Positions 43,252 through 55,200 of a stretch of 64,000 nt of DNA are shown piece after piece; the first letter of the stretch is position 1, and every line of letters begins with the position of its first letter. Position numbers and translations under genes: made by a program. This stretch comes from Amoebophrya sp. A120 (Eukaryota; Sar; Dinophyceae; Syndiniales; Amoebophryaceae): positions 1,112,004 to 1,176,003 of the forward strand of contig CAJINV010000012.1 of NCBI GenBank assembly GCA_905178155.1. The letters are read 5' to 3'. Under the pieces are notes generated by a model that had not been told where the DNA came from, did no database searches, and was given only the letters and a program-made list of their open reading frames with translations.

Positions 43252-46200
43252 TCAATACGCATCTCCCCCCGCCGTTTCCGCGTCTGTGATTCCGTTATGC
43301 ATTGCAAAAGTATCGTACTAGTAGTATCGTACTAGTAGAAATAGCATTACAGATTTATTCAGAAGGAAAAATGGAATTTGTAATGCTGAATGAGCTAAGG
43401 GACCAGATTTGTCATGCATGACTGCAATTACTACGAGTACGATAAATATCCCCTCGTACAAAGCACCAACGACGCTCATGAGCAAAAGTCTCTAACTGGT
43501 ACGAAAGGAGAAATGATGTAGGTAGGTGCGTGGAAACCAACTAAACCGACATCAAATGGGAGACACAGTCTGCACAACCGAGAAACACTTTTTGGAAGTC
43601 AACGTGCGTAGAGCGGGCTCCGAGACGGGGATAACACCGATCGAAGTCCGGGGAAGATCGCAAGGTCTGAGTATAACACGCACGAGGACGGTCTACAACG
43701 GCATGCAGAGCTACTAGGTGTCGTAAATGTCGTAGCGTCAGCAACATGGGTGAGGAGAAGCTACGACACAAGTCGGAGTAGCTTAGCGGTGGGAGTACAA
43801 AATACAAAGTCACAAGAGTCTAAAGCCGGTGGTAGAAACAAAGAGAACAGGTAGAGACGAAATGAACGACGTTGGAGCAGTTTCCGCATGTGTATATTTA
43901 TCTTAGCAAATATCCCCTCGTACAAAGCACCAACGACGCTCATGAGCAAAAATCTCTAACTGGTACGAAAGGAGAAATGATGGAGGTAGGTGCGTGGAAA
44001 CCAACTAAACCGACATCAAATGGGAGACACAGTCTGCACAACCGAGAAACACTTTTTGGAAGTCAACGTGCGTAGAGCGGGCTCCGAGACGGGGATAACA
44101 CCGATCGAAGTCCGGGGAAGATCGCAAGGTCTGAGTATAACACGCACGAGGACGGTCTACAACGGCATGCAGAGCTACTAGGTGTCTCATAGTCGCTGGC
44201 TAACGCAGCACAAATGGTTTGATCACGCCAACTGTGACCGGGATCTACGTTGCATATGTGGAACGGGATCAAGATCAAAGAGGAACGACGGAGGGCAGGC
44301 ATATTTCTAGTATCGCCTGCAGTACTCGTGGCCATTTGTGTGACGGTGTTGTGTCATTATGAAAAGTGCAGAAATGTTCACAAAATGATGTACATTCAGC
44401 TCGAAGAGCACAGCACGCTGAAACATGATTTCATTTGTGCAATGCGAGAAGTTTGAAACAAAGCGCGAAACAGGTGAAATGGTGATAGCTCTTTAGTGTG
44501 AAACTTCGCTACCGCTAGCATTGTACAAACTGAAGAAGGACACAACATCCGTGCCGGAAGCAGCATGCGTCTGCGAGACCATGCGGGCTTCCGACTCGTT
44601 CTGGAGGGGACGATGGATCGGCTTGTAGTGTCTCTGGTGGATGTCGTGATCTTCTACTGTAAAATGCGCTTGGGTAGCTGGGTGAAGGTCGAAGCGGTGG
44701 CGGAGATAGAGCTCCGCGTCCACGGAATAGTCGCGCTCCCACTCGGTGGAGTTGGGCGACCAGAGAAACCAACTATTGACCTTTTCCTTGTATGCTGCGT
44801 ACTGGGCGCGCTGCTGGGGTGTGCCGCCCGGTAAATAGCCCAGCATCATGGAGCGCAGGCGTAATGCGATCGCTAGGCCGCGGCGGATTCCATACGGATT
44901 GGTTTTCAGTGTGGCTGCTATGTGCTCCAGGTCACTCCTGGATGCTGGTAGTACGTCGGGAAAGAAGATGCCCGCCGGTAGGTGCACCTGCAGTGTGCAT
45001 CATGATGGTAGTGAAATAAAAGAATGATCTACGTTGCGAATCCGGCCAGAAAGCCAGTTCATCGCTGAGGCTGAATCAAAAAAGGTTGAAGAAGCGTAGG
45101 AGTACCATATTGAGTTCGCCCGGAGACTCGTCAACTTTAACATCCCGCGCATGCGCCATCACATGGCCTGGGATCTTGCTGCTCGGCAGGGCTTTTTGGC
45201 CGGAGATGCTCTCGAAGCTGATGGGCCTCAGGCCGCTCGTCCACCACATGACGAAGATCTTCTGGTGTCTCACGGATAGTTTTGCAGTTTCGGGAAAGGA
45301 GGGCGGGCAGGCTCGGGTGCGTGTGTACTGCCGCTGCATCCTCTTAAGCGTTTCGTACGTTTGCGATTGGCACTGCTGCCTCCACGGCTGTATGAAAGGG
45401 TGAAAAACCGGAGGTGAAGGCAAAGGGAGAGGTGACATTGACAACTTTTGCACTACTACACCTGAGCCTGGGCACAGGATGGAAACGAAAGAGGAAATAT
45501 ACAAACTCATGCAGGTTCATGCGAAGATGGCTCAGCGGGGGTGGGACATAAAACAGAGGCGCACCACCTGGATGCAAGATGAAGATCGCAGCCTACCTCT
45601 CCCTCTGTATTCATATAGATTTTCACTCTGGATAGGCTGCTTGCGCTCCAAACCGTGCAGGCTGCGGAGCCTCTGGCACACGAGGGAGACGCATGCCTTC
45701 ACGTCCTTGTACCCATGCTGGACAAGGTAGTCGGCGAAGTCCAGCACGTCGCTGAACTTGATGTCGGGGTGTGCGTTTTGAATATCCTGCACCTGCTTGG
45801 TGGTCGTCACCGTACGAATGTCAAGGAGCCAATCCTTGTGGTTTTGCGTGAGGCAGTAGTGCGACCAGAGTCGCCAAAAAGCGTTCCGCTGCGCCAAGGT
45901 CTTCGGCGGGTACCACTTCTCTTCTGGCCACACCAGGAAGACAGTGGCGTCGTCTAGTGGGTACTGATCCCGGAAGGACGCCGGCACCAGTGCTGCAGCA
46001 CGGGTGTTGTCGCTCTCGCTGGACCACTTTGGGAAATCAACTCGCACTCCATTGTAGAAGTTGCACTGTCTCCCAGCTGCCTCGCCTATAGGATCCTTAG
46101 GCAACTGCTTTGGCAATTTTGCTGCTGCTCGCTCGTGGTCAAGGAGGGCTAGGCCGTCGGTGAACATTTTTCCTTCAAACAAGCTCTGCCCTGTGCAGAG

Positions 46201-49200
46201 CTAAGATGGTGCAACGCGTGCGCCGCTCAATCCTATCGCGCGGCCTGCTCAGGTCTGCGTGGATCACTTGATTCTACATAAATTATACAACGCGCAACGT
46301 GTCGCGTTTTTTGGAAAAGTTTGTTACAAAACGCGATGGGAAAACAGGTGTCGTGCCAAGTTTAATTTTTACAAGATAAGAACTACTCCAGAAGTAAGTC
46401 GACCATGTTCTCCTCCATTTCTTTCGCAAAAGCTCGGATCTCACTCCAAATCTGCTCATCTGAAAACTGAAAATCTACATTGTAAGTCTTTTGTAAAAGC
46501 TCGAGCAGATCAGTGCGGGTCGTGGCGTCCGCAGGGTTGACAGTAGTGTTGATGTAGCAGTAGTGCCACAGAGTTTGCGGGTTCTTGTGGGCCCAGGCAC
46601 AAAGTGCACTAATTGCACTAGTGCTAACAGCGTTCTTCAATGACCCCGAGCAGATGCCAGCTACTGCGCCTGCATTATCGCAATGCAGCAGCGAGTTTTT
46701 GCCCTCGAGGTGTGTGGCAAAGAGCCGCTGCGCGATCGCAGCAGCCAGAATCTCGTACGTAAGTATGGACCCTCTGCGGAGGATCGGGGGCAGTTGTGAC
46801 TGCTTCGTGTGAAGCGAGAAGCCAACTGTCCGCTGCTTGTGCTGGAAGAGAGTGGCGCCAATGGCCACCTCGTCCCGCTTGAAGCTGGCGTCGCTCATAA
46901 CATGGGCACGCTCCCGGATCATTCCCAGCCTGACGATGTCTGTGGTGTCTCGTAGCTGGATGATTTTCTTGACCTTGTTCAGAATGATGCACAAGCTCTG
47001 CCGTGTGGTGGGCTGCGCTACTAGGCGGAAAAAATCTTTCTCCGAGGCGGTAAGCCGGTACAAGTGCTGCAGGATCGGGATGCCACGCCGGAACTTCCGG
47101 CTGTGCATCACATGGATCAAAAGCCCCTGCATGCGCTGGAGGTTTTTGAATGTGCAAAAATTCCGGCACTTGTCGGCGGCGAAGGTGGCCACTAGCTTGT
47201 CACACTCCTCCGAGATCCGCGCGACCTTCTTTTCCGGGACGTAAAGCGAGATCTTCGCGGCGGTTTTGTGGCAGGCGATGCCCAGCAGCTCGCAGGTCTC
47301 ACCCGTGCGGCAAGTTTCGTGCTTTTCCGGTGCTATGGCCACGCCGATGGTGGCGAGGAAGCGCCGGAATGCTGCCTCGTCCACTGGGATCAATTCGTCT
47401 GAACCGACGTACATGATATCATCCACATACACAAAGCAAGGAATCCGCAAAACTTTGTTGACGTAGTGGGACACCAATTCCGACACTGTTCCACAGAATC
47501 CGTAGATACTGTGAACATTGCCGAAGTTCAGGGCGAAAAGCTTGCCGAAGACCATCTTCTTCTTGAAGGGGTCGAATATCTGAAACTTGTTCAGCTCCGG
47601 ACGCTTCACGGCGCATTGGAAATACGCTTGAAACAAGTCGTCTTTTGCAATCGCGGGGAGAAAGCTGTGACCTTTAAAGTCCGGCTTCGGCTTTGGCAAC
47701 GCCTTCACATGCTTCCAGGTGTACTTCTCGTTGTACTTCCGCGCGATCTGCCTACCCTTCGCGATGGACTGGCTGACATCGGCGCGGTCCTGCCAGAAGG
47801 CGTCGGAGTACTCGGGGTTGGCGCAGTATGCGACTCCCTCGATAATTTCCGGCAACCCCGGCAAACTCATCTTCTCGCTTTGCGGTGACAGGTGGTCATT
47901 GACCGGGCCGTCGTTGGAGATCGGCCGGACCTTCGCGAACGCTCCGGTCTCGTCGTTGAGACGCTGGCCAAGGCCGAAGATACTGGAAAACCAGTCGCCT
48001 CGGCTCTTGGCTTCCGCCAACTCCTCCGGCGTTAGCTCGACGGCCAGACCGGCGTCAATGAGCTTTGAGTACGCTGTGAAGCTGCGCTGCTGCACATCTT
48101 CGGTCTCGAAGGACCTGGATGTGCAGTGGGCCAATATGACATGTAGTCGCGCTAGAAGAAAACCTCGCAAGAAGGCTAGAAAATGGAACTTGCTCAGGCG
48201 TAAAACAGAAAAGGAGAAAAGTATAAGAATACCACGGCCCCGACCGTATCTTGGCAAAAGACTGCAGACCTGCATGTCGCTCGGGGTCGTAGAAGTCGAA
48301 CTGGGTGAGGGTTTTCATGTACTCAGGCGAGAGGGGCTTGGCGTTTTCCCATGCTTTGAACACAGGGACGCGCCCCCGCGTCAGGAAGCCCGTGTTGATG
48401 AAACCCGAGGCCCCGAAGGCTCGCCTCCTCGACCACTTGTCCCCGAAATTGGCGTCGCGCGCGGCGAGTAGCATCGCCATCGCGTCGCACTCTCGAGTTG
48501 GAAACAGTGGGTCCTTCCCGATGTACATCGCGTTCACCCTGCGCACGTGGTCGGGCTTTGCCTTCGTGTACAAATCTCGCAGCTCTGTGCTCAGCTGCAC
48601 CCTGCGATCGAAATCGGACAGGACGCGATCTAGCCGCGCGGTTTCGTCGCTCACCGCCGTGCTGGCGGGCAAAGCGTCGACGCCCCGGAGGTGGTCGATC
48701 GCATCTTTTTTGAACTGGGGCAATTTTGGCATTTTCGAGGGGGGGGCGAAAGCAAAAAAGGAGAAGGGCTTGCTGCTACACTAACACTACTGTCGCTGCT
48801 ATGCCACGATGGAAATTCTCGAAAATACTAGTTCTTTACTGAGAGCGGAATGTCGAGTACAAAAGTCAAGCCGTGCTAGTTACGAAAACGAAGCGTGCTC
48901 CTTACGAGTAGAACTTCCCCATGTTCATGCACTGTGACTGCTGTGCGCGACTTAGCCAACCCCCACGACAGGCTACTCTGCTGTGCTCTGACCCGTCTAC
49001 TGACACAGAAAAATCTCCCGTATGTGTAAATAGTAGGACGAGAACTTCGTAGAGCGAGCCCCACCGAGAACGCTTGTAGCGCAGCGAGAGTCGAGAATGC
49101 GAGATGCTTCAAGGCGTTGCACCGCTATCACAATCAGAGAGGAGACTAGAGCAAGCCCGGGCATTTAGCTCGAGCCTGGGCACCTGAATCGCTTTCAATT

Positions 49201-52200
49201 CCCTGCGTTGCATCTTGCTTATCGCTACTGTGATCAGCACAAGGCGATCCGGTAGGGTCGTTGCCAATTCGCTTGCTCCGTCGAGGTCGTACAAACAAGC
49301 GCTCCGGTGCGTTCGCTAAAAACTGTCTTCCGATCGCGATCGGAAAAAATAGAGTCGGTGTGATTTCTGGTCCGAAAAATAATACAAATCGATAGCCATT
49401 CGGCAGCGTCTTAATGCAGAGAAAACTCGAAGAATCGTAGTCGAACGTGAGCGATTCATGCTGGCTGCTACAACATCGGTCTTTGCCGCAAAGGTAGTGT
49501 GGGTGGTAGTCAAATTTTAAAGATTAATTCTCATCGACAAGAGCGAATGCGTGTCACAAACTAGGGAGCGAAAGATCTATAAGCGAGCTACGGCGGGTGC
49601 TGTTCATGCTTTCCGCCTTTCTTCCCTTTCTCGCCCTTCGTCTTCCCGTCGCCCTTGCTGGCCTTTTTTCCCGCGCCTTTCTTCCCGGCGGGGGCGGGCG
49701 GGTTGGTCCACTGGGAGATGTCGACCGTGGCGTTGAAATTTTCCGTGTGGTACTTGGTGCTTGCGGGGTGGCCGCCATTATCACGCTCGCACTTGTCGCC
49801 CCATTTGCAGTACATCACGTCGTCGCTCCCGGGCAGGCGGAAGCCGCACAATCCGCCGCAGAACAGGGTGCAGATGGTGGCGTTCTTCCGGATCGTTTCC
49901 ACTTCCGTGCAGTACGCTGCCGCGAGGCCCGGCCGGGTGAAGGAGAGGGCGGCTGCGAAGCCGGTCTCCGTGCCCCTCCCCGCTCCCGGGGTATAACCTG
50001 TGGCTATTTTGTGAATACAGAAAGAGATGCGTGATTTTTAAGCGTAAACGGCCGTCAGTAGAAAATCTGCAAAAACATGTGCAAAAACTAGGAAAACGCC
50101 CCCGCGTATGTGATCGGGATCGATGGTTTCTAGGCGTAAACGGCTACCGAAATTGAACAGCAAACTACAAGGGAATAGCTAAAAAGCTGCACCAGTCGGC
50201 GCACCCGCCGCGGCGGCTGTGTGCGTGGCTGTCGGTGCTGCTGTGGCCGAAGCGCCACCAGTGGTAGCGGAGGTAGTGCTAGTGTTGGTCGATCCAGTCC
50301 AACCGCCACCACCCCCCGCACCTTTCGTCGTCGCCGCCTGCTTTGGGGCCGGTTTGCTGATCTGGTAACCAAAAGTCCCGTCCTTCTCCTGTACCTTGCG
50401 CAGCTCCGCATGTGCGGTTCTGTCGAACGGCCGGACATCATCAGCAAGGCCCGCAATGGCCTTGACAAACTCCTTGGTGGAAATTTGCGGACTATTCGCC
50501 TCCGTGGCTATGCAGAGTTCGGCGTAGAGCAGGATCAGGTGCGGGAGAGAGCAGTCGGATTTCTCCCCGGTGAACTTCTTCAGCGTCTTCTGGTCGCTGA
50601 GCCGCTGTCGCAGGCTCGTGTACTTGTCCAGTGCGCTGCTTTTCCAAAGAGACGTCCCGGCGAACGGGATAAGCAGGAACAGTTCCGGGAGGTTGTGCTT
50701 GCACAGGAGTTTGTTCACATTTGTCAAGTCGCCGTGCTGCACATCGGATCCATGCATGGTGCTGAAGGATCGGCATTCTTCGAAGATCTTCTTCACCAGC
50801 ACCTTGATCTCCAGAAATTTCACACCGGGGAAAAGTCGCTGCGTTTGCGCGTTCAGTGCGCCCCGGCCGATAAGGACCACCTGGTGGAATTCATCGATTG
50901 TTTTTGCGGTGCGCGGCCATCCGAAAGGAACGAGCAGGTCGGACTTGGAAACTTTCTTGCTGACGTTCGCGCAAAAGTCGTCGAAACTGGGCTCGTCGAA
51001 GAGGTTGCTCATCAGGCAGAGGACCATGTCCTGCACAAAGTTCGTCTTTTCCAGGGTGGAAACTTTGCTACTGTATCTGCCAAGCACACCCTGCGACAGG
51101 ATGGCGCCGCAGATTGGGTTCCCGAGGTCCTTGCCGACGTACGTAGTGCCCTTCCGGGCGCACTCCGCGGCTGCTTCGAACTCCGGCTGTACCTCTTCGC
51201 AGAGGAAGCAGAAAAACCTGCGTGCGTAAAACAAGAGATATTGTTGGGTGGAAGAACCGGAAATGCAAACGAGCTCATAAGTGGGTGGCCTGACAAATGT
51301 GTAGCATAGAGGAGACGGAGCAAAAGAAATATACGACGGGTTCGGGCGTCCCTTGTTGTTCACCAGCAGGCTGCCCCAATGCTTCAGCGGTGGGTTGTAT
51401 CCGGCTGGTGCCCTGGAGAAGTACTTGGTGAGGTAATCGTCGTCGTCTATCCACTGCTGTAGCCCTTCTTTCGAGCGCGGCTGGAAGTTCGAGCGCATGA
51501 CCTGGCCGGTACTCAGGTTGACCAGTGCGAAGGTCCCGGCGGATGCTGGTAGCTGCTGCTGCTGCTGCTGGGCCCCCGCCTGCTGCAGCATGCCGATGCC
51601 CTGGTATGACGCGTCCGCCAGGAGTCCCATGGGGTTTGCCTGGGCTGGCTCGGCGGCTGCTGTCACATCGGGTTTGACCGCGTTGGCTCGGCGGAGCTTC
51701 CGCAGCGCTAGACGGTCTGCTTGCGATTGGAGGCCACCTGGAGGACAAAAATTGCATCAATGAATTATATATCCAGGGAAGCTTACGCATACGCTGTGCT
51801 GTGAAATGCTAGCGCAGAAAAGACGAAATAGGAAGCACGTGTAACTGTGTACAGTTCTGCAACCCAAAGTGCTTCCCGCGCACCGCTCCTGAGGAGTCGG
51901 AAGATGCTCCGCCGCTGCTAGGCGGGGAGGCCACGCGCGCCCTTTTGTTTACGTTCTGCTGTGGTGAGGCGGGCATCGGTGGGTGTCCCATGATCGGCTG
52001 CGCGGCGCTGGTGTCCGTGTCGCCTCGCGCTTTCAAGTCTTCCTTCTTCTTCTTTACAAAGTCGTCCATGTGCTCGCGAGCTGCTTGCACTTCGTTCGCC
52101 GAACAGCTTTTGAACGGCCAGTCACGCGGAGCGGCGACTGGTTGCTGCTGCTGTGCTGCTTGCTGCAGGTTCTCGGGCTGCTGGGGCGGCGCCGAGGAGG

Positions 52201-55200
52201 AGGACGCGGCCGGAGCCGCTACTGTGGCATTAGCTTTCGCCTGTGCCACCTGGCGCTTCGCTTCCAGATCCGCGATGGGGTTGGAATCCAGTAACTGCTT
52301 GGCGAAGGCGGCGGTGAACGGGTGCAAATTTTCGAGGTTAAGCCTCCGGTCGTGGTGCAGCATCTTCAGCGCGATGTTGCAGCGCATGAACGTGAGCACG
52401 AGTCCGTAGGTTCCGACATCGGAGTAGTTGCCGCCGCAGAACTGGAAGGCCTGGCGGACCGGCGTTGGCCACTGTGCCAGGGCCCGCTCGAGTGGCGACC
52501 GGAACCACTTGTACATGATGATCACGGTGCGAACATGGTGGAAGATGTTCCCCAGCCCGCCTGGAAAGAGGGTGAGAAACTCGAAGACGTCGTCCTTGGT
52601 GTCGTTGGCAATCGAGCTGAGGCCGTCCGCGTGCGCCACAGTCGACAAAGCGAAAACGCCGTGCAGAATCTTGGCCAGGATGCTGCCAACTCCGTCCGGC
52701 TTCTTGGGGTCCATGCAGGACCGGTCGGCCCGCAGTTTCTGGGTGATTTCCGCGAAGATGGACTGTGGTCGTGTTTTCTAATCATCAATGCCAAATTAAT
52801 TCACGAGCACCCTGTTAGTGACCAAGTACTGCAGTTCTTCCGTTTACCATGCTGATCTTGCAGCAGCATCGTGCAAAGCTAATTTTCATGCATATCTTCC
52901 GCATGATCACACGGGTACAAAAATGTATAAGATGCGTAGGAATAAAACTGCAGTCGGGTAATCATCAAAGCCACGTACCTTGCTCTGCGCGCGCTTTGTC
53001 CACTTCGTGCTCGTGGGGTCCATCAGCTGCTGCTGCACTTCTTTGTACATTTCCTGCACCCGGGCCAGGTCGAAGGACTCGCCGGGCGGCACGATGTCAA
53101 AAGGGGCGAAGAGCTTGTTCTCCAGCACTGACTTAAGCGCGGCGAGTTGCTGCGCGTTTTCCTGTGCGGATTTTTGCAGCGCCAGCTGGCTCACGTCGCC
53201 GGGAAACAGTTTGCTGGGCGAGGGGTCGCCAATTCCGGGCAGGTTGGACCCGCCCCCGTGTGGGGAACCCGGCTGCGACGGCATCGTCTACGTAGTGCGT
53301 GTAAAACTGGTAGTACGCCTGGTGGAGGTCAGGCCGCGGAGCCAAAAACATTGGCGCGGCTGAGAACCATCGGTGATAAGATGGATCGAAATGGCTAGAA
53401 GTAGTAAAGGTAAGTATTCGAACTGCAACATGGGCACAGGTGTGCGCGGTATCTCTCGAGGCTGGGCGACGAGAGTACAACTACGCTCACGGGTGTCGCT
53501 CGCGGTGGACGAGAGTGAAGACGTGCGACCCGGTCGAAAAAACTCTCTCGATGACGGCAGAGGAACTGAAAAGTGATCTAACGACCCTGACCAAACCGAA
53601 GTAGAACAACAACTGGCGCAGTTCTAGCAGGTGCCAAAAGTGCTGCTGGTGCGGAGGGCGCGCGTCGTGAGCGCGCGGCGAGTACACGGAAAACCTACTG
53701 AGACAGTCTATGGAGTCGAACAACCGGACAAAACACAGTTCTAGCACGTGTAAAAAGTGCTGGAAAAGGGGAGGGAGGGGGGACAGGGTGCCAGGGGTGA
53801 ACACACGTGTGGCGGGAACACAAGGTAGGAGAACACACGGTGCTATGACTATGGGGGTGCGGAAGCACTGCCAAAGCCAGTAGCACTGGAGGGGAAAAAG
53901 AGATCATATGTCGCAAGGAATAAGGGAGAAAACCACGTGGCAAGAAGCTCAGCCTTCTGTGGGCTGGCTTAGTGGGTACAGCGCCCTAGCTGTCCCGAAT
54001 GAAACTTGCAGTGGGAGAATAGGTGCATGTGAGTAGTGCAGTGGAATAAAGTGCACGAGGTGTGTGGCACCAAGCGCAGACGGCCCCTGAGGTTTTTCAT
54101 CCATTAGACAGACAAGTGACAGCTACCACGAAGTGGTAACCCAACCGGTCAATGAGTCCTCGACTCTAAAGACACAGGCAGGTATCCATCGTCCCCTCCA
54201 GAACGAATGTCATAGCATGCACCAGATCACATCGGCAGTCCGCAGGGAGCGGACCGCAGAATCTAGACCCGGTGCGTGCTAAAGGATGCGACAAAATACA
54301 AAGTCACAAGAGTCTAAAGCCGGTGGTAGAAACAAAGAGAACAGGTAGAGACGAAATGAACGACGTTGGAGCAGTTTCCGCATGTGTATATTTATCTTAG
54401 CACTTTTGCATTGCATATCCGTATTTTTCCAACAACTTTTTCCGTTCCTGCTCCAACACGTACTGGCAGTTCGCCTCCACGATGTTCTGCGTATCAAATG
54501 CAAATATGTCTGGGTCCTCCAGAAGATTGCGAGATTTGTGATGCAGTTTTTCCAAGCTCCACCAAGTCTGGAATGCAGGGTCTAGCATCACAGGTACTGC
54601 AGCCCCTTGCCCTTGGCCGTGAACGTGATTCCTCCGTTGCATGAGAAATAACACCCTCCGAGCAGGCCCAGGAGACGTGGGCATCTCTTGTTCTTGCGAG
54701 TTATGAAATACAAGATTTTTGTATGCTCCGCAACACGCATCACAAGTTCGTATCCTTCCAGACCCAGACATAGTTGCAGTTGATACTGCACCTTCTTCCG
54801 CAATTTCACGGATCTGAAGTCCTTCAACGCAAACAGCCTTTTGTTCTCGTCCTTCACTCTTCTCAGCCTTTCCGCTATTCTCTTCTGCTTTTGCTTCTCC
54901 TCTAGAAGCTTCTCGTCCATGGTCAGCATCGATTGCCGGTTCTGCTCTTCGATGCGCAGCTTCAGTTGCGAAATTACTGCTTCCAAGTCCTTGTTCAGCT
55001 GCACGATTTTGTCGTGCTCTTCCAGCAGAACCGCGGTCTTCCGCGCGTCCGCCTTGTAGGAGTCTAGAACCACTACAACGTTGTCCATTTCTTCCTGCCA
55101 GGCGGTTCGCTGTTCGGTGTGCTTCACCCGCAACTTCCCCATCTGGGTCTCAATTTTTAGTTTCTCTTCGTTCAAAAATTCCATTTGCCGCCCCTTGTTC

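Larger units (their letters stand above)
43444..54402 (-). mobile_element. Tyrosine-recombinase retrotransposon (DIRS order, Ngaro/VIPER-like layout), 10,959 bp
   Basis: Read on the minus strand: A1 (54402-54291), Gag, RT-RNase H, tyrosine recombinase, B1 (44186-43908), A2 (43908-43797), spacer of 74 bp, B2 (43722-43444). A repeats are 112 bp and B repeats 279 bp. This A1-ORFs-B1-A2-B2 split-direct-repeat arrangement is known for Ngaro/VIPER/PAT-type elements and differs from LTRs. No target duplication: the host introner reads GAT-A-CTTTT across the empty site, with one ambiguous A shared. A copies look identical and B copies show two differences, so the insertion is young. All three proteins have open frames after removal of seven GT-AG introns, so it may be an intact, active copy. 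Confidence 0.9.

Noticed and set aside
53487-53943. Minus ORFs with His/Pro/Ser-rich text upstream of Gag
   Set aside because: Low-complexity, in the retrotransposon leader, with no join into the Gag frame.
53965-54000. Possible tRNA: perfect A-box-like TGGCTTAGTGGG in the retrotransposon leader
   Set aside because: No convincing B box (TGTCCCGAATG only) and no cloverleaf could be drawn.
43444-54402. Reading the 112-bp and 279-bp repeats as LTRs
   Set aside because: They are not a single pair of identical ends. The order A1...B1-A2-B2, the lack of target duplication and the recombinase gene fit split direct repeats instead.
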